From Carex sylvatica (Eukaryota; Streptophyta; Magnoliopsida; Poales; Cyperaceae), in contig CAXKVR010000110.1 in assembly GCA_964058845.1 (NCBI GenBank), positions 1 through 38,303 of the forward strand: DNA of 38,303 nt, in the 5' to 3' direction. Position 1 is the stretch's first letter; the number at the start of each line of letters is the position of its first letter. The notes beneath the pieces are model-generated. The model ran no database searches. It saw only the letters and a program-made list of their open reading frames with translations, and was not told where the DNA came from. Both the position numbers and the translations under genes were made by a program. Positions 11,150 through 21,847 of the stretch are shown here, one piece after another.

Positions 11150-13032
11150 ATGGCAGGAGGTGTAATCGTTAACACATCTGGAGGGAAGGAATACCCTGGA
11201 AATGTGACTCTCTATGTCATTTTTGCCAGTGTGGTGGCGGCGTTTGGAGGACTCATCTTCGGTTATGATATCGGTATATCTGGTATGTGATTAATCTAAA
11301 CTCTCAATCGATCTTTCGTGAATTATAACATGCCTGAATAATTTAACATTACTAATTCATTTTTCCAATACATGATTTGTCTTGTAGGTGGGGTGACATC
11401 CATGGACTCTTTCTTGTCAAGTTTCTTCCCCTCCGTCTACCACAAGGAGAAGTTGGATGCAAGCACAAACCAATACTGCAAATTTGACAGTGAACTGTTG
11501 ACTCTCTTCACTTCATCTTTGTATGTGGCAGCATTGATTGCCTCATTCTTTGCAGGTACTGTCACGAGGGTCTTTGGCCGTAAGTGGTCCATGTTTGGTG
11601 GAGGTATTGTTTTCCTTATTGGTGCAGTACTCAACGGCATTGCTACAAATGTATCCATGCTCATCATTGGCCGAATTCTTCTAGGTGTTGGTGTAGGATT
11701 TGCCAACCAGGTATATTTATGTACAATTTTTTTTGCTAGTCTCTTTCATTCTAGTTGTAATTTTCACTACATAATTATATATCTAACAAAGTTACATGTA
11801 TAATATTTACATTCCTTTTGACTGTAGTCTGTCCCTGTATACCTTTCGGAGATGGCACCTGCAAGACTAAGAGGAATGCTCAACATATTGTTTCAACTTA
11901 TGATCACAATTGGCATCCTTATTGCAAATTTCATCAATTATGGAACTTCAAAGATAGTTGGGGGTTGGGGCTGGCGCATAAGCTTGGGTCTCGCAGGTGT
12001 GCCGGCTCTCATGATCACTCTTGGAGCCCTTTTCCTGCCAGACACACCCAACTCCCTTATTGAACGTGGACACCCCGATGAGGCTAAGGAGATGCTCAGG
12101 AAAATTCGTGGCACCGAAGATATCATGGCAGAGTATGAGGACCTTATTGTGGCTAGCGAGGAGTCTAAGCTCGTTACTCACCCATGGAGGAACATCCTTG
12201 AGAGGAGGAACCGGGCCCCACTCACAATGTCAATATGCATTCCGTTCTTCCAGCAACTCACTGGCATTAATGTCATCATGTTTTATGCCCCCGTCCTTTT
12301 CAAGACCATTGGTTTTGGCGATGATGCATCCCTCATGTCTGCTGTTATCACTGGCCTCGTCAACGTGCTTGCTACTGTTGTGTCATTAGTTTTGGTTGAT
12401 AGATTGGGTCGCAGGTTTCTGTTCCTCCAGGGTGGTAGCCAAATGCTTGTTTGCCAGGTATGATCAAATTAGGATCAGTTAAGTTACCAGTATTTATTAA
12501 CTATACATGAGGGTATTTAGCTTCTTATGTTGGTACAATTTAACATTGATTTCATTGCAATCACATGTATCTTTGCTTGTAGGTTATAGTTGGCGCTCTC
12601 ATTGCATCTGTGTTTGGAACTACTGGTGAAGGTGAGATGGACAAGACCAAGGCCTATTTGATAGTGTTTTTCGTCTGTCTTTATGTTGCTGGCTTTGCAT
12701 GGTCATGGGGCCCACTAGGATGGTTGGTGCCCAGTGAGATTTTCCCTCTGGAAATTCGATCGGCCGGCCAAAGTATGAATGTGTCAGTGAACATGCTCTT
12801 CACCTTCTTCATAGGCCAATTATTCCTGAAGATGCTTTGCGTAATGAAGTTCGGTCTCTTTTTCTTCTTTGCTGGATGGGTCGTTATCATGACTATGTTT
12901 ATCTATATCTTCCTCCCTGAAACAAAAGGTGTACCCATTGAGGAGATGAACCTTGTTTGGAAACAACACTGGTTCTGGGGCAAGTTCATCTCTGGCCAGG
13001 ATGCCCACGTCGGAAGGAAGTCTAGTGCTTGA
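11150..13032 (+). CDS. STP: STP-type monosaccharide/H+ symporter, four exons
   Basis: Plasma-membrane hexose/proton symporter of the plant Sugar Transport Protein group (major facilitator superfamily). Exons: 11150-11282, 11388-11710, 11828-12457, 12583-13032. All introns are GT-AG and the phases agree, giving 511 residues, the normal STP length. It begins [17 protein letters not shown] and has about twelve hydrophobic spans. Family landmarks in order: [21 protein letters not shown] in TM1 (split by intron 1), [17 protein letters not shown] (lid-domain Cys), [39 protein letters not shown] after TM6, [17 protein letters not shown] in TM7, [34 protein letters not shown] and [12 protein letters not shown] near the end. 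STPs import glucose and related hexoses from the apoplast; the paralogue number and exact substrate cannot be read here. No disruption is visible, so it looks functional. Confidence 0.96.
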
Positions 13033-13393
13033 TTTGTTTTTTCTCAGTTTATCGCCAAGTGTCTTAATTTGGGTTAAGAGAGTATTTTTATGAACTTTGT
13101 TTGTATTTTTCCTTTTATTACTGACGTGTTGTTCATTTGCACAATAATTGTTGAATCTAATAAGAAATGAGTGTAAAATGTTGTTCACCACTATATGTAG
13201 AATTGGTATTCTTCCATCTTCATTCTCCCTAGAAAGTATATGGGACTCATAAGCACCATCTAACTCAAGAACTATTGTGCATAATATAACTAAGAAATCA
13301 ATAAGCATTATATATTTACATGACTGAATGTTGCTTGACATGAATTAAACATGGCAAAATCTAACATGAACATATATAAGATACTAACTTTTC
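13033..13393. other. 3' flank of the transporter gene
   Basis: Presumed 3' UTR and spacer. An AATAAG near 13160 could act as a weak poly(A) signal. The last five bases, TTTTC (13389-13393), are the left target duplication of the following retrotransposon, so this flank was the insertion target. Confidence 0.5.
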
Positions 13394-13883
13394 TGACGAA
13401 AACCATAATTTCGGTTTGGACTCAAACCCGAATTTAAACTCGGAGTGAGACTCAAATTCGAGTTCAGACTCGCTTTGAGAAGCGTGTAACTGTTATTAAA
13501 CAGGAACATATTTTGAGGATTGACCAATTATCTTTTTTAGAAGTATTAATAGTATTTTCATTTCCTACATAGCTTTTAATATTTGCTTATTTCTAAGTTT
13601 ACATTTTCTAGAAATATTAATAGTTGCTTATATTTTCTAAATAGCTTTTAATATTTGTTATTTATGTTTTGCTGATTTCTATGTTGCAATTTAATATCTC
13701 TTTATGATTATAAAAGGATATGTCATACATGTAAGAGAGGATGAACTTTGATTAATATATTTCTTTTTTGAGAGAGTTTTATATTCGTCTTTTGCTATTT
13801 AGCATTTCTTTATTTCTATTCCACTAAACCGAATTCGAGACCCGTCACTAGCGGAGTTGAGATCCGGGACCAAGATTGCGTCA
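13394..13883 (+). repeat. 5' LTR
   Basis: Length 490 bp, matching the 3' LTR end to end. It contains a TTATAAAAGG box near 13709 that could be its TATA element, followed by ATGTCATACATGTAAGAGA, conserved in both LTRs. Confidence 0.9.
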
Positions 13884-13885
13884 AG

Positions 13886-13995
13886 TGGTATCATAGTAAA
13901 TTCTTCTTTTATTGTTCAATATCTCACTAAACCAAACAAAATCTGTACACGCGGAGTAGAGTTTGGGACGTGCTGTCGTCAAGTGGTATCAGAGC
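13886..13995 (+). promoter_or_regulatory. Duplicated primer-binding site (tRNA-iMet type)
   Basis: TGGTATCATAG (13886-13896) and TGGTATCAGAGC (13984-13995) both match the plant initiator-tRNA-Met primer site; the second matches better. Each follows a TCA-AG that looks like an LTR end. Both copies are preceded at similar distance by CACTAAACC (13822 and 13925) and by GCGGAGT, so about 100 bp spanning the LTR end and primer site was duplicated in tandem. Confidence 0.8.
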
Positions 13996-13999
13996 AAGT

Positions 14000-14460
14000 T
14001 CGACAACCACCTTCGCGCTTGCGTGAAGTTGTATCCCCAACAACCACCCCGTTCGACAACCATTATCATCAACTATTCTACTCAACAATCTTCGCAACAA
14101 CAATGATCGATCCGAACCTTTTCTCCATCCTCGAGCAAATGCAATAAAATCATAATGCGTTAATTGAACGAATGTAACAAAACCATAAAGCATTGATCGA
14201 ACACATTACTAGGGTTAGAGAGTGTCTTAATCCCAACGAAAATTGCCAACAACATTATTCACCAACCCTCAACTATAAAATCCACCTCGAAATAACCCAC
14301 CTCTAAACCAAAAGACAGTCATTCCAATAGAAGAGCTCTTAGAATAGGCAGATGAGCTCGTTGACTGGCTTGTCACAAATGAAGAATGTCAAGGTTTATT
14401 ATTTGACAATCCTTCATTTTTTTATTAATACCCCGATGATAAAGACGACAGCCCGTCATG
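14000..14460 (+). pseudogene. Degenerate gag-like leader/coding remnant
   Basis: From about 14103 the frame reads MIDPNLFSILEQMQ, then after a stop NHNALIERM, another stop, and QNHKALIEHITRVRECLNPN. The repeated NHxALIE with heptad-like spacing resembles the N-terminal coiled-coil part of plant retrotransposon gag proteins, interrupted by in-frame stops. Its position right after the primer site fits gag. No zinc knuckle or capsid motif is seen, so the call rests on position and character. Confidence 0.45.
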
Positions 14461-14471
14461 ATAACGACCCA

Positions 14472-15235
14472 TCCCTAAACCATAAACCACAAACCCTAAA
14501 CCATAAACCATAAACCATAATCCTTAAACCCTAAACCATAAACCCTAAACCCTAAACCCAACACCCTAAACCCTACATCCTACATCCTAAACCCTAAACC
14601 CTACATCCTACATCCTAAACCCTAAACCCTAAACCCTACACCATACACCCTAAACCCTACACCCTACACCCTACACCCTACACCCTAAATCCTAAATCCT
14701 AAATCATAAACCCTAAACTCTATAGGGTTTACCCCAAACCCTAAATCCTAAACCATAAACCCTAAATCCTAAACCCTAAACCCTAAACCCTAAATCATAA
14801 ACCCTAAAGGGTTCACCCTAAACCCTAAAGGGTTTACCTTAAACCCTAAATCCTAAACCCTAAACCTCAAACCTTAAACCCTACGCCCTAAATCCTAAAC
14901 CCTAAACCCTAATCCTTAAACCCAAAAGGGTTTATCCTAAACCCTAAATCCTAATTCTTAAATCCAAAAGGGTTTATCCTAAACCCTAAACCCTAAAGGG
15001 TTTACCCTAACTCCTAAATCTTAAATCCTAAATCCTAAAGGGATTACCCTAAACCCTAAAGGAATTACCCTAAACCCTGAACCCTAAAGAGATTACCTTA
15101 AATCCTAAACCCTAAAGGGATTACCCTAAACCCTAAACTCTAAACTCTAAACCATAAACCATAAACCCTGAATGATTTAACCAAAATCCTAAACCCTAAA
15201 CCCTAAATCCTAAAGGATTTACCCTAAACCCTAAA
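14472..15235 (+). repeat. Degenerate interstitial telomere-type repeat (CCCTAAA)n
   Basis: About 760 bases consist almost wholly of CCCTAAA units and variants (CCATAAA, TCCTAAA, CCCTACA, CCCTACAT). CCCTAAA is the C-rich strand of the Arabidopsis-type plant telomere repeat. In the second half, single inverted units (GGGTTTA or GGGATTA) recur between forward units, giving AAAGGGTTTACCC mini-palindromes. The array lies between gag-like debris and the 3' part of the retrotransposon, inside both LTRs. It is not a chromosome end: unique and element sequence continues on both sides. Confidence 0.95.
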
Positions 15236-15449
15236 TGGAGTCCGTTGAGAACTCTTCAAACTTCAATGAAGACTTTGTTAGTGATTTATTGATCATTTCG
15301 AGTAATTTTGTAAATATTTTGTCCATGGTGGTTAGAACTGATCTTTTATTGCAAACAAAATATGTGTATTCAACCAATAATGAGGTCTTGAAATCCAACT
15401 AAATGATCCATTCTTGCAATAAAATTTCAAGCCAGAAAATACGAGAATT

Positions 15450-15869
15450 TTGATCAATAACACTCTTGCTTTTATCATAAAATTTGAGTGTGCCATGTTG
15501 AAGAAAGAAATCAAATCCAACCTGTTAAAAATTGAAGTCGACTCTTATTTGTTGATTTCGAAAGTGGTGCAGCGGAAGCATTGGAGTTTATTGGCATTCT
15601 ATATTTGTGTTCAAGATGAACACATGCATAGAAAAATCAATGTGAAAGTGTTATACAAAGATTTAATGGTGCTAGATCTAAAATTGTATTGTTTAAAAGA
15701 GATCTACGAGGAGAATAAAAAGAAGAGTCAAATTCGAGGTGAAAATACAAGCTTGAGGTCAAGCTTTTATCAACCGGGGGAGTATGACGAAAATCATAAT
15801 TCCGGCTTGGACTCAAATCGGAATTTAAACTCGGAGTCAGACTCGAATTCGGGTTCAGACTCTCTTTGA
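15450..15869 (+). CDS. Open frame of 139 codons at the 3' end of the retrotransposon, unknown function
   Basis: The frame starts MINNTLAFIIKFECAMLKKE and passes through the polypurine tract into the 3' LTR, ending with an LTR-encoded NSESDSNSGSDSL tail. No retrotransposon enzyme motif is visible. The stretch LRSSFYQPGEYDE ends exactly at the tract, as the last coding residues of plant LTR elements often do, so it may be a polyprotein tail remnant. Splicing or expression is unknown. Confidence 0.35.
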   Translation: MINNTLAFIIKFECAMLKKEIKSNLLKIEVDSYLLISKVVQRKHWSLLAFYICVQDEHMHRKINVKVLYKDLMVLDLKLYCLKEIYEENKKKSQIRGENTSLRSSFYQPGEYDENHNSGLDSNRNLNSESDSNSGSDSL

Positions 15870-16274
15870 GAAGCGTGCAACTATTATTAAAGATGAATAT
15901 ATTTTGAGGATTGACCATTTACCTTTTTTAGAAGTATTAATAGTATTTTCATTTCCTAGATAGCTTTTAATATTTGCTTATTTCTAAGGTTACATTTTTT
16001 AGAAATATTAATAGTTACTTACATTTCCTAGATAGCTTTTAATATTTGTTATTTATGTTTTGCTGATTTCTATGTTGTAATTTAATATCTCCTTATGGTT
16101 ATAAAAGGAGATGTCATACATGTAAGAGATGATGAACTTTGATTAATATTTTTTTTTTTTGAGAGAGTTTTATATTCGTCTTTTGCTATTTAGCATTTCT
16201 TTATTTCTATTCCACTAAATTGAGTTCGAGACCCGTCACTAGTGAAGTCGAGATCCAAAACTGAGATTGTATCA
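15785..16274 (+). repeat. 3' LTR
   Basis: Length 490 bp, from TGACGAAAATC to ATTGTATCA, directly preceded by the polypurine tract and followed by the TTTTC duplication. It carries TTATAAAAGG near 16099, like the 5' LTR. Confidence 0.9.
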
Positions 16275-18761
16275 TTTTCTATTGCAAACAATATGTTACA
16301 CAATCAGATAAAATTCAAAACAAGCCCCAAGGGACCAAGAATAGATAAAGATGTAATAAAACTACCAGCCAAATATTTTCATAGATGCTTCTTTTGTTCT
16401 CATGTAAACAAGTTGCAATTTCACTGAGCCTTAAAATTAGTCAAAAATAAAAAAGGAAAAATAAGGTAAGTAAAGTGCAAGATTCCATTATCTATATTTT
16501 GTTTCCTTGTGCAGTTGTGTTGTTTGGCTCTCAAATCCTCAATTGTCAAGTTAAAATTTTAGTTTTGAAAATGATACTCCAATATCATACATGAGCCCCC
16601 TATAGAATATATGTTTTCTATCTTAATATAATGTTGTATTGACACCCCCATATTCTGCTGCTCTGATGCATCCGTTGACAATCCCGGGTCAATCAAATGA
16701 CGCCAGGCGGCTTTCAGGTGGCCCAATTGGCACACCCATGAAAGAAGTGCGGGTTAAAGAATGGCTAACGAAAGATAACAACATTTTTTTTTTTTTTAGA
16801 TCCGAATTGTCTGATTAGAATCTGCACAAATATAAAAGAGTTCTGCACTTACTGCATATTCTATTTCAGATTGAATTAATTCGGATTCTGATTAGATGGT
16901 ATGAATTTAAACAGAAATATTATGTTACCACAGGGGATATTGACAGCCAAGTCTGAAGGTACGCATCAGCGTGCGAAGTTTCAGTGCAACAGCTTATGTT
17001 GCAGCTAAAATATAATCGTATATACCCCGCAACACTCGGGAAGCTTTAGGGATTTTGCAATCTCTTCTCATGATCTCTTTTATATTGGAATTTTGCCATT
17101 TTGGTACAAAGTTTCGACGCATATGTTCATTTTGTTCCATCAATGAGCTACCGAATGACAATCAAACGGACAGTATCTTCCTCAAAACACATCATGGATG
17201 TTCCGATTAGGTATTCTTTTGTTTCAAACATAGGATTGTGTGCTTTTAATGTATCCATCTTGTTATTAACTTTAATTTAATTTGGTTTACACTTGGCGTC
17301 ATAATGCTTATTTTGGTTATTTGAGCAAGTTCAATATTAACCATGTTTCATACTTTTCTTCATATTATATTCATTTGAATTTGAATTGAACATGTAAATA
17401 TTATAAACTTCTTAATAGAAATATGAATTTTTTTGTGTTCTTTGCACTGAGAGATTAGCGTGACGTTTTGCTATTCTCCGCATAATAGCAATTATTGTAA
17501 ATTTTGAATTCTCTTATTACATTTATAAATAAGTATTTATAAATGATTAAGAATCCATAAATACCTGAAAATTGATTAAGGTCTATTCCGTGTCAATTAA
17601 GCAGACTTTGTTAGAATATATTTTGAAAAAAAAAATTATGGTTTACTTGATACTAAGTGCAACGTACATGAAACCTAAAGGGTTTTTGAAATTAATTATG
17701 AAAATTTGGCCGTGCCTGTTTCTATAATTTATTGACGATATTAATATAAGAAAAATAGTATCGATGGTTTCTTAATCTTATGGTTTAAAATAAAATAAAA
17801 AATTATATAGTATTTTGCTACAAATTTATACTATTACATACTTTAAATATCTGGTTATAAATATACAATTATAGAATAATTAAAAATCAGAACGAGTAAC
17901 ACGACGTCGGATTTATATAATATAATATAATATTATAATCACATTAAAAGTTCAACAAAGGAATAACAATAGATACCAACTATATTGTATTTTTGTAATT
18001 GCACTCAAAATTTGTACAACTTTATTAATAGTACTCAAAACAGTACTTAAATCAAGAACAAGCATTTAGTGCAGTGTTATCATAACCTAATCAAACCGAT
18101 AGTTTAAGTGAAAAAAACTGAACCCAAAAGCTATTCCGATTTGGTCCACTGGAAAGACCAAACATGCAATAGAACCGATTATAAAGCGGATTATTAAATG
18201 GTTTTAAATAAAAAAGAAAGTAAACCGGCTAATAAAAACTGAATCTTTGGGACATGCTCTAGCTTTTTGTTATTCGACTCTTCTCTTAAATCGTTTTTTG
18301 TTCGAAATCTTTTTGTCTCTTCTTTCGAAATAAGATTGGAAGCTAACCATAATATACAAATAATTAAAGATGTTTACAAAACTACGAGAAATTTTCTGTT
18401 TTGCAACCTCTAAAGTGTTTTTTACAATTAGCATGGTGACTGACTCAGCACCTCAAAAATTCAAATTCAAAAAAAAAAAAACAAAAAAGCTAATGAAGTT
18501 GAAACTTAGCTGGTCCACATTCTCAAATAAAGGCTTAGGATATAAGCATCTCATCAAATTTGAGAATTTTATGGTAAATTCACTTGACATAGTACTGATA
18601 TTTGATTTATATTTAATGTGAAGTTCAGTGCTACCAAGGTATTTGATAAATTGTCCAAACTAAAATTTCAGTGCCTTTTTGTAAATAATAGGTCTTCTAT
18701 AAGTACAAATGGCACCTGACTATACATGCTGAAAATAAATCTACTGTGATTCCAATGGAAT
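16275..18761. other. Gene-poor AT-rich region
   Basis: No reliable exons. The portion 16650-17050 is less AT-rich (contains CAATCCCGGGTCAATC and ACCCCGCAACACTCGGG) and could be part of an old element or a non-coding transcript, but I recognise nothing. From 17250 on the sequence is simple AT-rich DNA with poly-A/T runs. Confidence 0.45.
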
Positions 18762-18893
18762 TACAGGATCTTGTTATTCCGATCCCAAACATTCAACTTC
18801 GTTGAAATTAGTGTATGAAAAAGTTTTGTCATTGAGATTTGCACATGAAAATTTCTGAATGGTTGAGATCGAAATAACAGGACCCTGTTATTC
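18762..18893. repeat. Small foldback element
   Basis: Arms of about 40 bases: the left reads GGAATTACAGGATCTTGTTA, then TTCCGATCCCAAACATTC; the right, complemented, reads GGAATAACAGGGTCCTGTTA, then TTTCGATCTCAACCATTC. The loop is about 50 bases. It could be a MITE remnant; no target duplication was found. Confidence 0.65.
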
Positions 18894-20023
18894 CATTGCT
18901 AGCATTGTCCACCTAAGTATCAAGTCATATCACCCTCAACAAGCTCAAAGGTGAATTTGCTCGAGTAGTTTGATTATTAGTACGTCTGAATCCTCAACCA
19001 AATGCCCTAGATGTATCTCTAGGTACTTGGTGACTTGTGTTTGGAATTGACAATTGAAAGGTAAATATTTGATTTATTCTTATTTAATAGTGAATGCTCT
19101 CAGGATGTTTGATAAAATGCTCAAACCAAATTCTTCCTTCTAATTTATGAGATAATGGGTTTACAATGAGTGCAAATGGTGAGAGGCTAAAGATACAAAC
19201 ACTGCCCATCTAATTATGTATTTCCGAAATTTTTATTTATACTATATTCCCAAAAAAAAAAAAATCATGTTTTCTGGAAAATTTCAAAAATATTCGGCTG
19301 CTAATTCAATATGCGGTCTATTATTGGGGAGGCCACATATTGAATTGGAGGCACCAAAAAATACAAAAATACATTATAATATATTGATATTTGGATTTTT
19401 ATTTTTTTGTTTTGGGGCCTCCAATTCAATCTGCACCCCCCTAAAAATGAGACTGCATATTGAATTGACGGTCCATATATTTTTGGAATTTCCCAATATC
19501 AGAAGTGTTTTTTTTTTAAATGGTATTAATAAAAATTTCAGCATGAATTTATATAATTAATTTTGATATATAAGAAATATAAATCTTTTAAAAACAGCGA
19601 TTGATCCATCAATTTGATTAGTGAACCATTAACTCGAAGTTTTATTGAATTAATGTCCTATCTGATTCTAATAACTAAAAACAATACTATATATCGGTGT
19701 GTAAAAGATGGAATCCCTTATAATATTTAAAAGAAAAACTTTACTTTTTATCTATATCATAAAGGTATGTTGGATATTAATACACAAATCTCTATCTTAT
19801 CGACATAAAAAAAAAAATGGTACTCGAGTTTTCATCAAAATAAAACCAGAGAGTCGCGCGTTGACCTATATAACGTACGATTCAAAGATTACACCATGTT
19901 CGTCTAAAATATTTTAGTGCGAGTTGATTGAATTAAAAATAATGTTTTGAGTTGATTTAATTAAAAATAATGGTTTTTTAAGAAGACTGTAGGTTTTAAA
20001 TTCGAATAGAAAATTCTGAATAT
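18894..20023. other. AT-rich region with a palindrome cluster at 19300-19470
   Basis: No coding sequence recognised. Within it, CAATATG/CATATTG-type words occur in alternating orientation: CTAATTCAATATGCGG near 19301, CATATTGAATTGGAGG near 19336, CCTCCAATTCAATCTGC near 19419 and GCATATTGAATTGACGG near 19454. They form two or three potential stem-loops, the best being GAATTGGAGGCACCAAAA with TTTTGGGGCCTCCAATTC. Confidence 0.55.
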
Positions 20024-20205
20024 TTAAAATAATTAGATGTCTTGATTTTTAACTTTATCAAAAATATATCAATATAATCGAATTAATTAAAATTATGGAG
20101 AACTTTATGTATATATATTAAAATAATTTGATTTCTTGATTTTTAACTTTATCGAAAATATATCAACAAAATCGAATTAATTAAAATTATGGAGAATTTT
20201 GATGA
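20024..20205. repeat. Two-copy tandem duplication, 94-bp period
   Basis: TCTTGATTTTTAACTTTATC followed by AAAATATATCAA and CGAATTAATTAAAATTATGG occurs at 20040 and again 94 bases later, with few differences. Confidence 0.8.
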
Positions 20206-20237
20206 ATATCTCTCTAAGAATCGAACCAAATCAAACT

Positions 20238-20712
20238 TATTAATTCTAGTTTGAGTTGGAGTTTGAATAAGAATCAAATCGAACTGGTTTGATTTATTTC
20301 AAAACGAACTTCAATCGAACGAATTAATTGTGATTTTTTTCAATTAAATTGAAGTCGATCAAATCACGAACTACAGATTTTTTTTTGCAGCCACCGATAG
20401 TTTATGCATTAGTTTCCTATTATAAGTTACCATTATATTAACAATTTTGAGTTTTGATATAAATTTGGTTCATGTATTATTAAAGATTGATGGTTGAAAC
20501 CATTAGTTGCATTATTTAAGATTTGAATCTAAATAATTCACCAACCAATTTTAAATGAACTATACCCAGTTTGAGTTTGAATTTGAATAAAATTCGAATC
20601 GAACTGGTTTGATTTGTTTCAGAACGAACTAATTTATAATCAAATTAATTACAAACTTTTTTCGAATCAAACTCAAATTGAATCACAAACTACAAACTTT
20701 TTATGCAGCCCT
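20238..20712. repeat. Direct duplication of a transposon-end-like sequence
   Basis: A segment of about 150 bp at 20238-20392 (CGAACTGGTTTGATTTATTT to CACGAACTACAGATTTTTTT, then GCAGCC) is repeated in diverged form at 20570-20712 (ending TTTATGCAGCCCTA). Such (T)n-TGCAGCCCTA tails are common at ends of plant DNA-transposon relics. No TIR partner was found. Confidence 0.55.
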
Positions 20713-21037
20713 ATATCTCTCGAAAATGTTTTCAAATTTATATATTTTTCTCTAAATTTTATATTTACGTATTCTTTCTTTTAAATTTTCAAAGCTCACA
20801 AAATTATTTATTTTATTGTCTTTTATATTAAAATTTATTTTATCTTTATAAATAATAATTTTACTCTTTATTAAAAATATAAAAAAATTGTAACTTGTTA
20901 AAGACAAATATTAGTTTTATATTTTGATCGTTTTTCGAAACAAATGAGTCTTTCATAAATGATAAAGGATATAATAACTATTTAAATTCTGAAAACAAAA
21001 TTATTATTTTTTAAAGAATAAAGAATATAATATGAGG

Positions 21038-21847
21038 AAAGCTAGAGTGTGATGTGCTTACTAAGAGAATTTAGTGAGCACAACTCCAAAAGTATATCGG
21101 ATTAACGTCAAATGTCGAATTCAAACCGTTGAAATCCATGTGCTTCATGAGTGATGCATATACATGCAAAGTTTTGAAAGTTTCGGATTTATTTGCTACA
21201 AGGTCAAGCGGTCAAATAATAATAAAAATTGAATATATAAAATAACTTATAAATTAGAGTAAATTTTGCTGGAGGTCACTAAACTTTGTTGTTTGTCACG
21301 AATTGGTCACTGAAATTTAATTTGTCCTTTTTAGTCACTCAATTTTATTATTTATCCTAATCAAGTCACTCTATACTTTTTTATCCAAAATCTTAACAGA
21401 ATATTCCTATTTCGTCCAAAGTATTAACGAAATATACTCATTTCATCCAAAATATTAACATAATGAGCATATTTCATTCAAAATACTAACAGAATGAGCA
21501 TATTCCGTTAGTATTTTGAATGAAAAAAATATAGAGGGATTTGATTGGTACAAATAACAAAGTTGAGTGACTTAAAAGAGACAAATTAAATTTAAGTGAC
21601 TAATTCGTGACAAATAACAAAGTTTAGTGAACCTACGGTGAAATTTATTGTTTATAACTTATAAAATATTCTTTTCTTTGACCGTGTATCAAATAAATTC
21701 AAAATTTTTAAAATTTTGCATATACATGCATCACTCATAAAGTACATAAATTTCAACGGTTTGAATTCGACATTCAAAGTTAATTCGACAAACTTTTAAA
21801 ATTCTGCTTATCAAACTCTCTTGATGAACACATCACACCCTGGCTTT
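21038..21847. mobile_element. Outer inverted-repeat MITE (about 410 bp without its insert)
   Basis: The left terminus AAAGCTAGAGTGTGATGTG pairs with the right terminus, whose complement reads AAAGCCAGGGTGTGATGTG. Arms continue for about 200 bases (both include AATTCAAACCGTTGAAAT and TGAGTGATGCAT). The centre is split by a second element at 21254-21653. No coding capacity. No clear flanking duplication was seen. Confidence 0.85.
21254..21653. mobile_element. Inner MITE nested in the outer one, 400 bp
   Basis: Inverted ends contain GGTCACTAAACTTTGTTGTT and TTTGTCACGAATT (left) against AATTCGTGACAAATAACAAA and GTTTAGTGAACC (right). The 12-base sequence ATAACTTATAAA is present on both sides (21242-21253 and 21654-21665) and looks like the target duplication. 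The middle holds imperfect repeats of AATATACTCATTTCATCCAA type. Confidence 0.85.

Larger units (their letters stand above)
13394..16274 (+). mobile_element. Complete non-autonomous LTR retrotransposon carrying telomere-like repeats
   Basis: Two direct repeats of 490 bp each (13394-13883 and 15785-16274) begin TGACGAAAA and end TCA. TTTTC lies immediately outside both (13389-13393 and 16275-16279), a perfect 5-bp target-site duplication. After the left LTR come primer-binding sites complementary to initiator tRNA-Met: TGGTATCATAG at 13886 (mutated) and TGGTATCAGAGC at 13984. A polypurine tract (GGGGGAG) precedes the right LTR. The 1.9-kb interior has no reverse transcriptase, integrase or protease. 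It holds gag-like debris, the telomere-like block and a 3' open frame. The LTRs differ at about 11 of their first 100 bases, many of them C/T or G/A changes, with fewer later, so the insertion is not recent. Confidence 0.93.

Noticed and set aside
11437..12181. Antisense open frames over the sugar transporter
   Set aside because: Shadows of the highly conserved sense coding exons.
12820..13341. 173-codon minus-strand frame at the transporter 3' end
   Set aside because: Overlaps the last STP exon in antisense and runs into AT-rich flank; no recognisable motif.
14472..15235. A true chromosome end
   Set aside because: Repeats are degenerate, bounded by retrotransposon sequence on both sides, and the whole element has a target-site duplication.
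16650..17050. Possible small gene or structural RNA in a less AT-rich stretch
   Set aside because: No open frame with recognisable sequence and no tRNA or rRNA landmarks, so no call was made.
19216..19560. 114-codon frame in AT-rich DNA
   Set aside because: Low complexity with homopolymer runs, and passes through the palindrome cluster; no domain.
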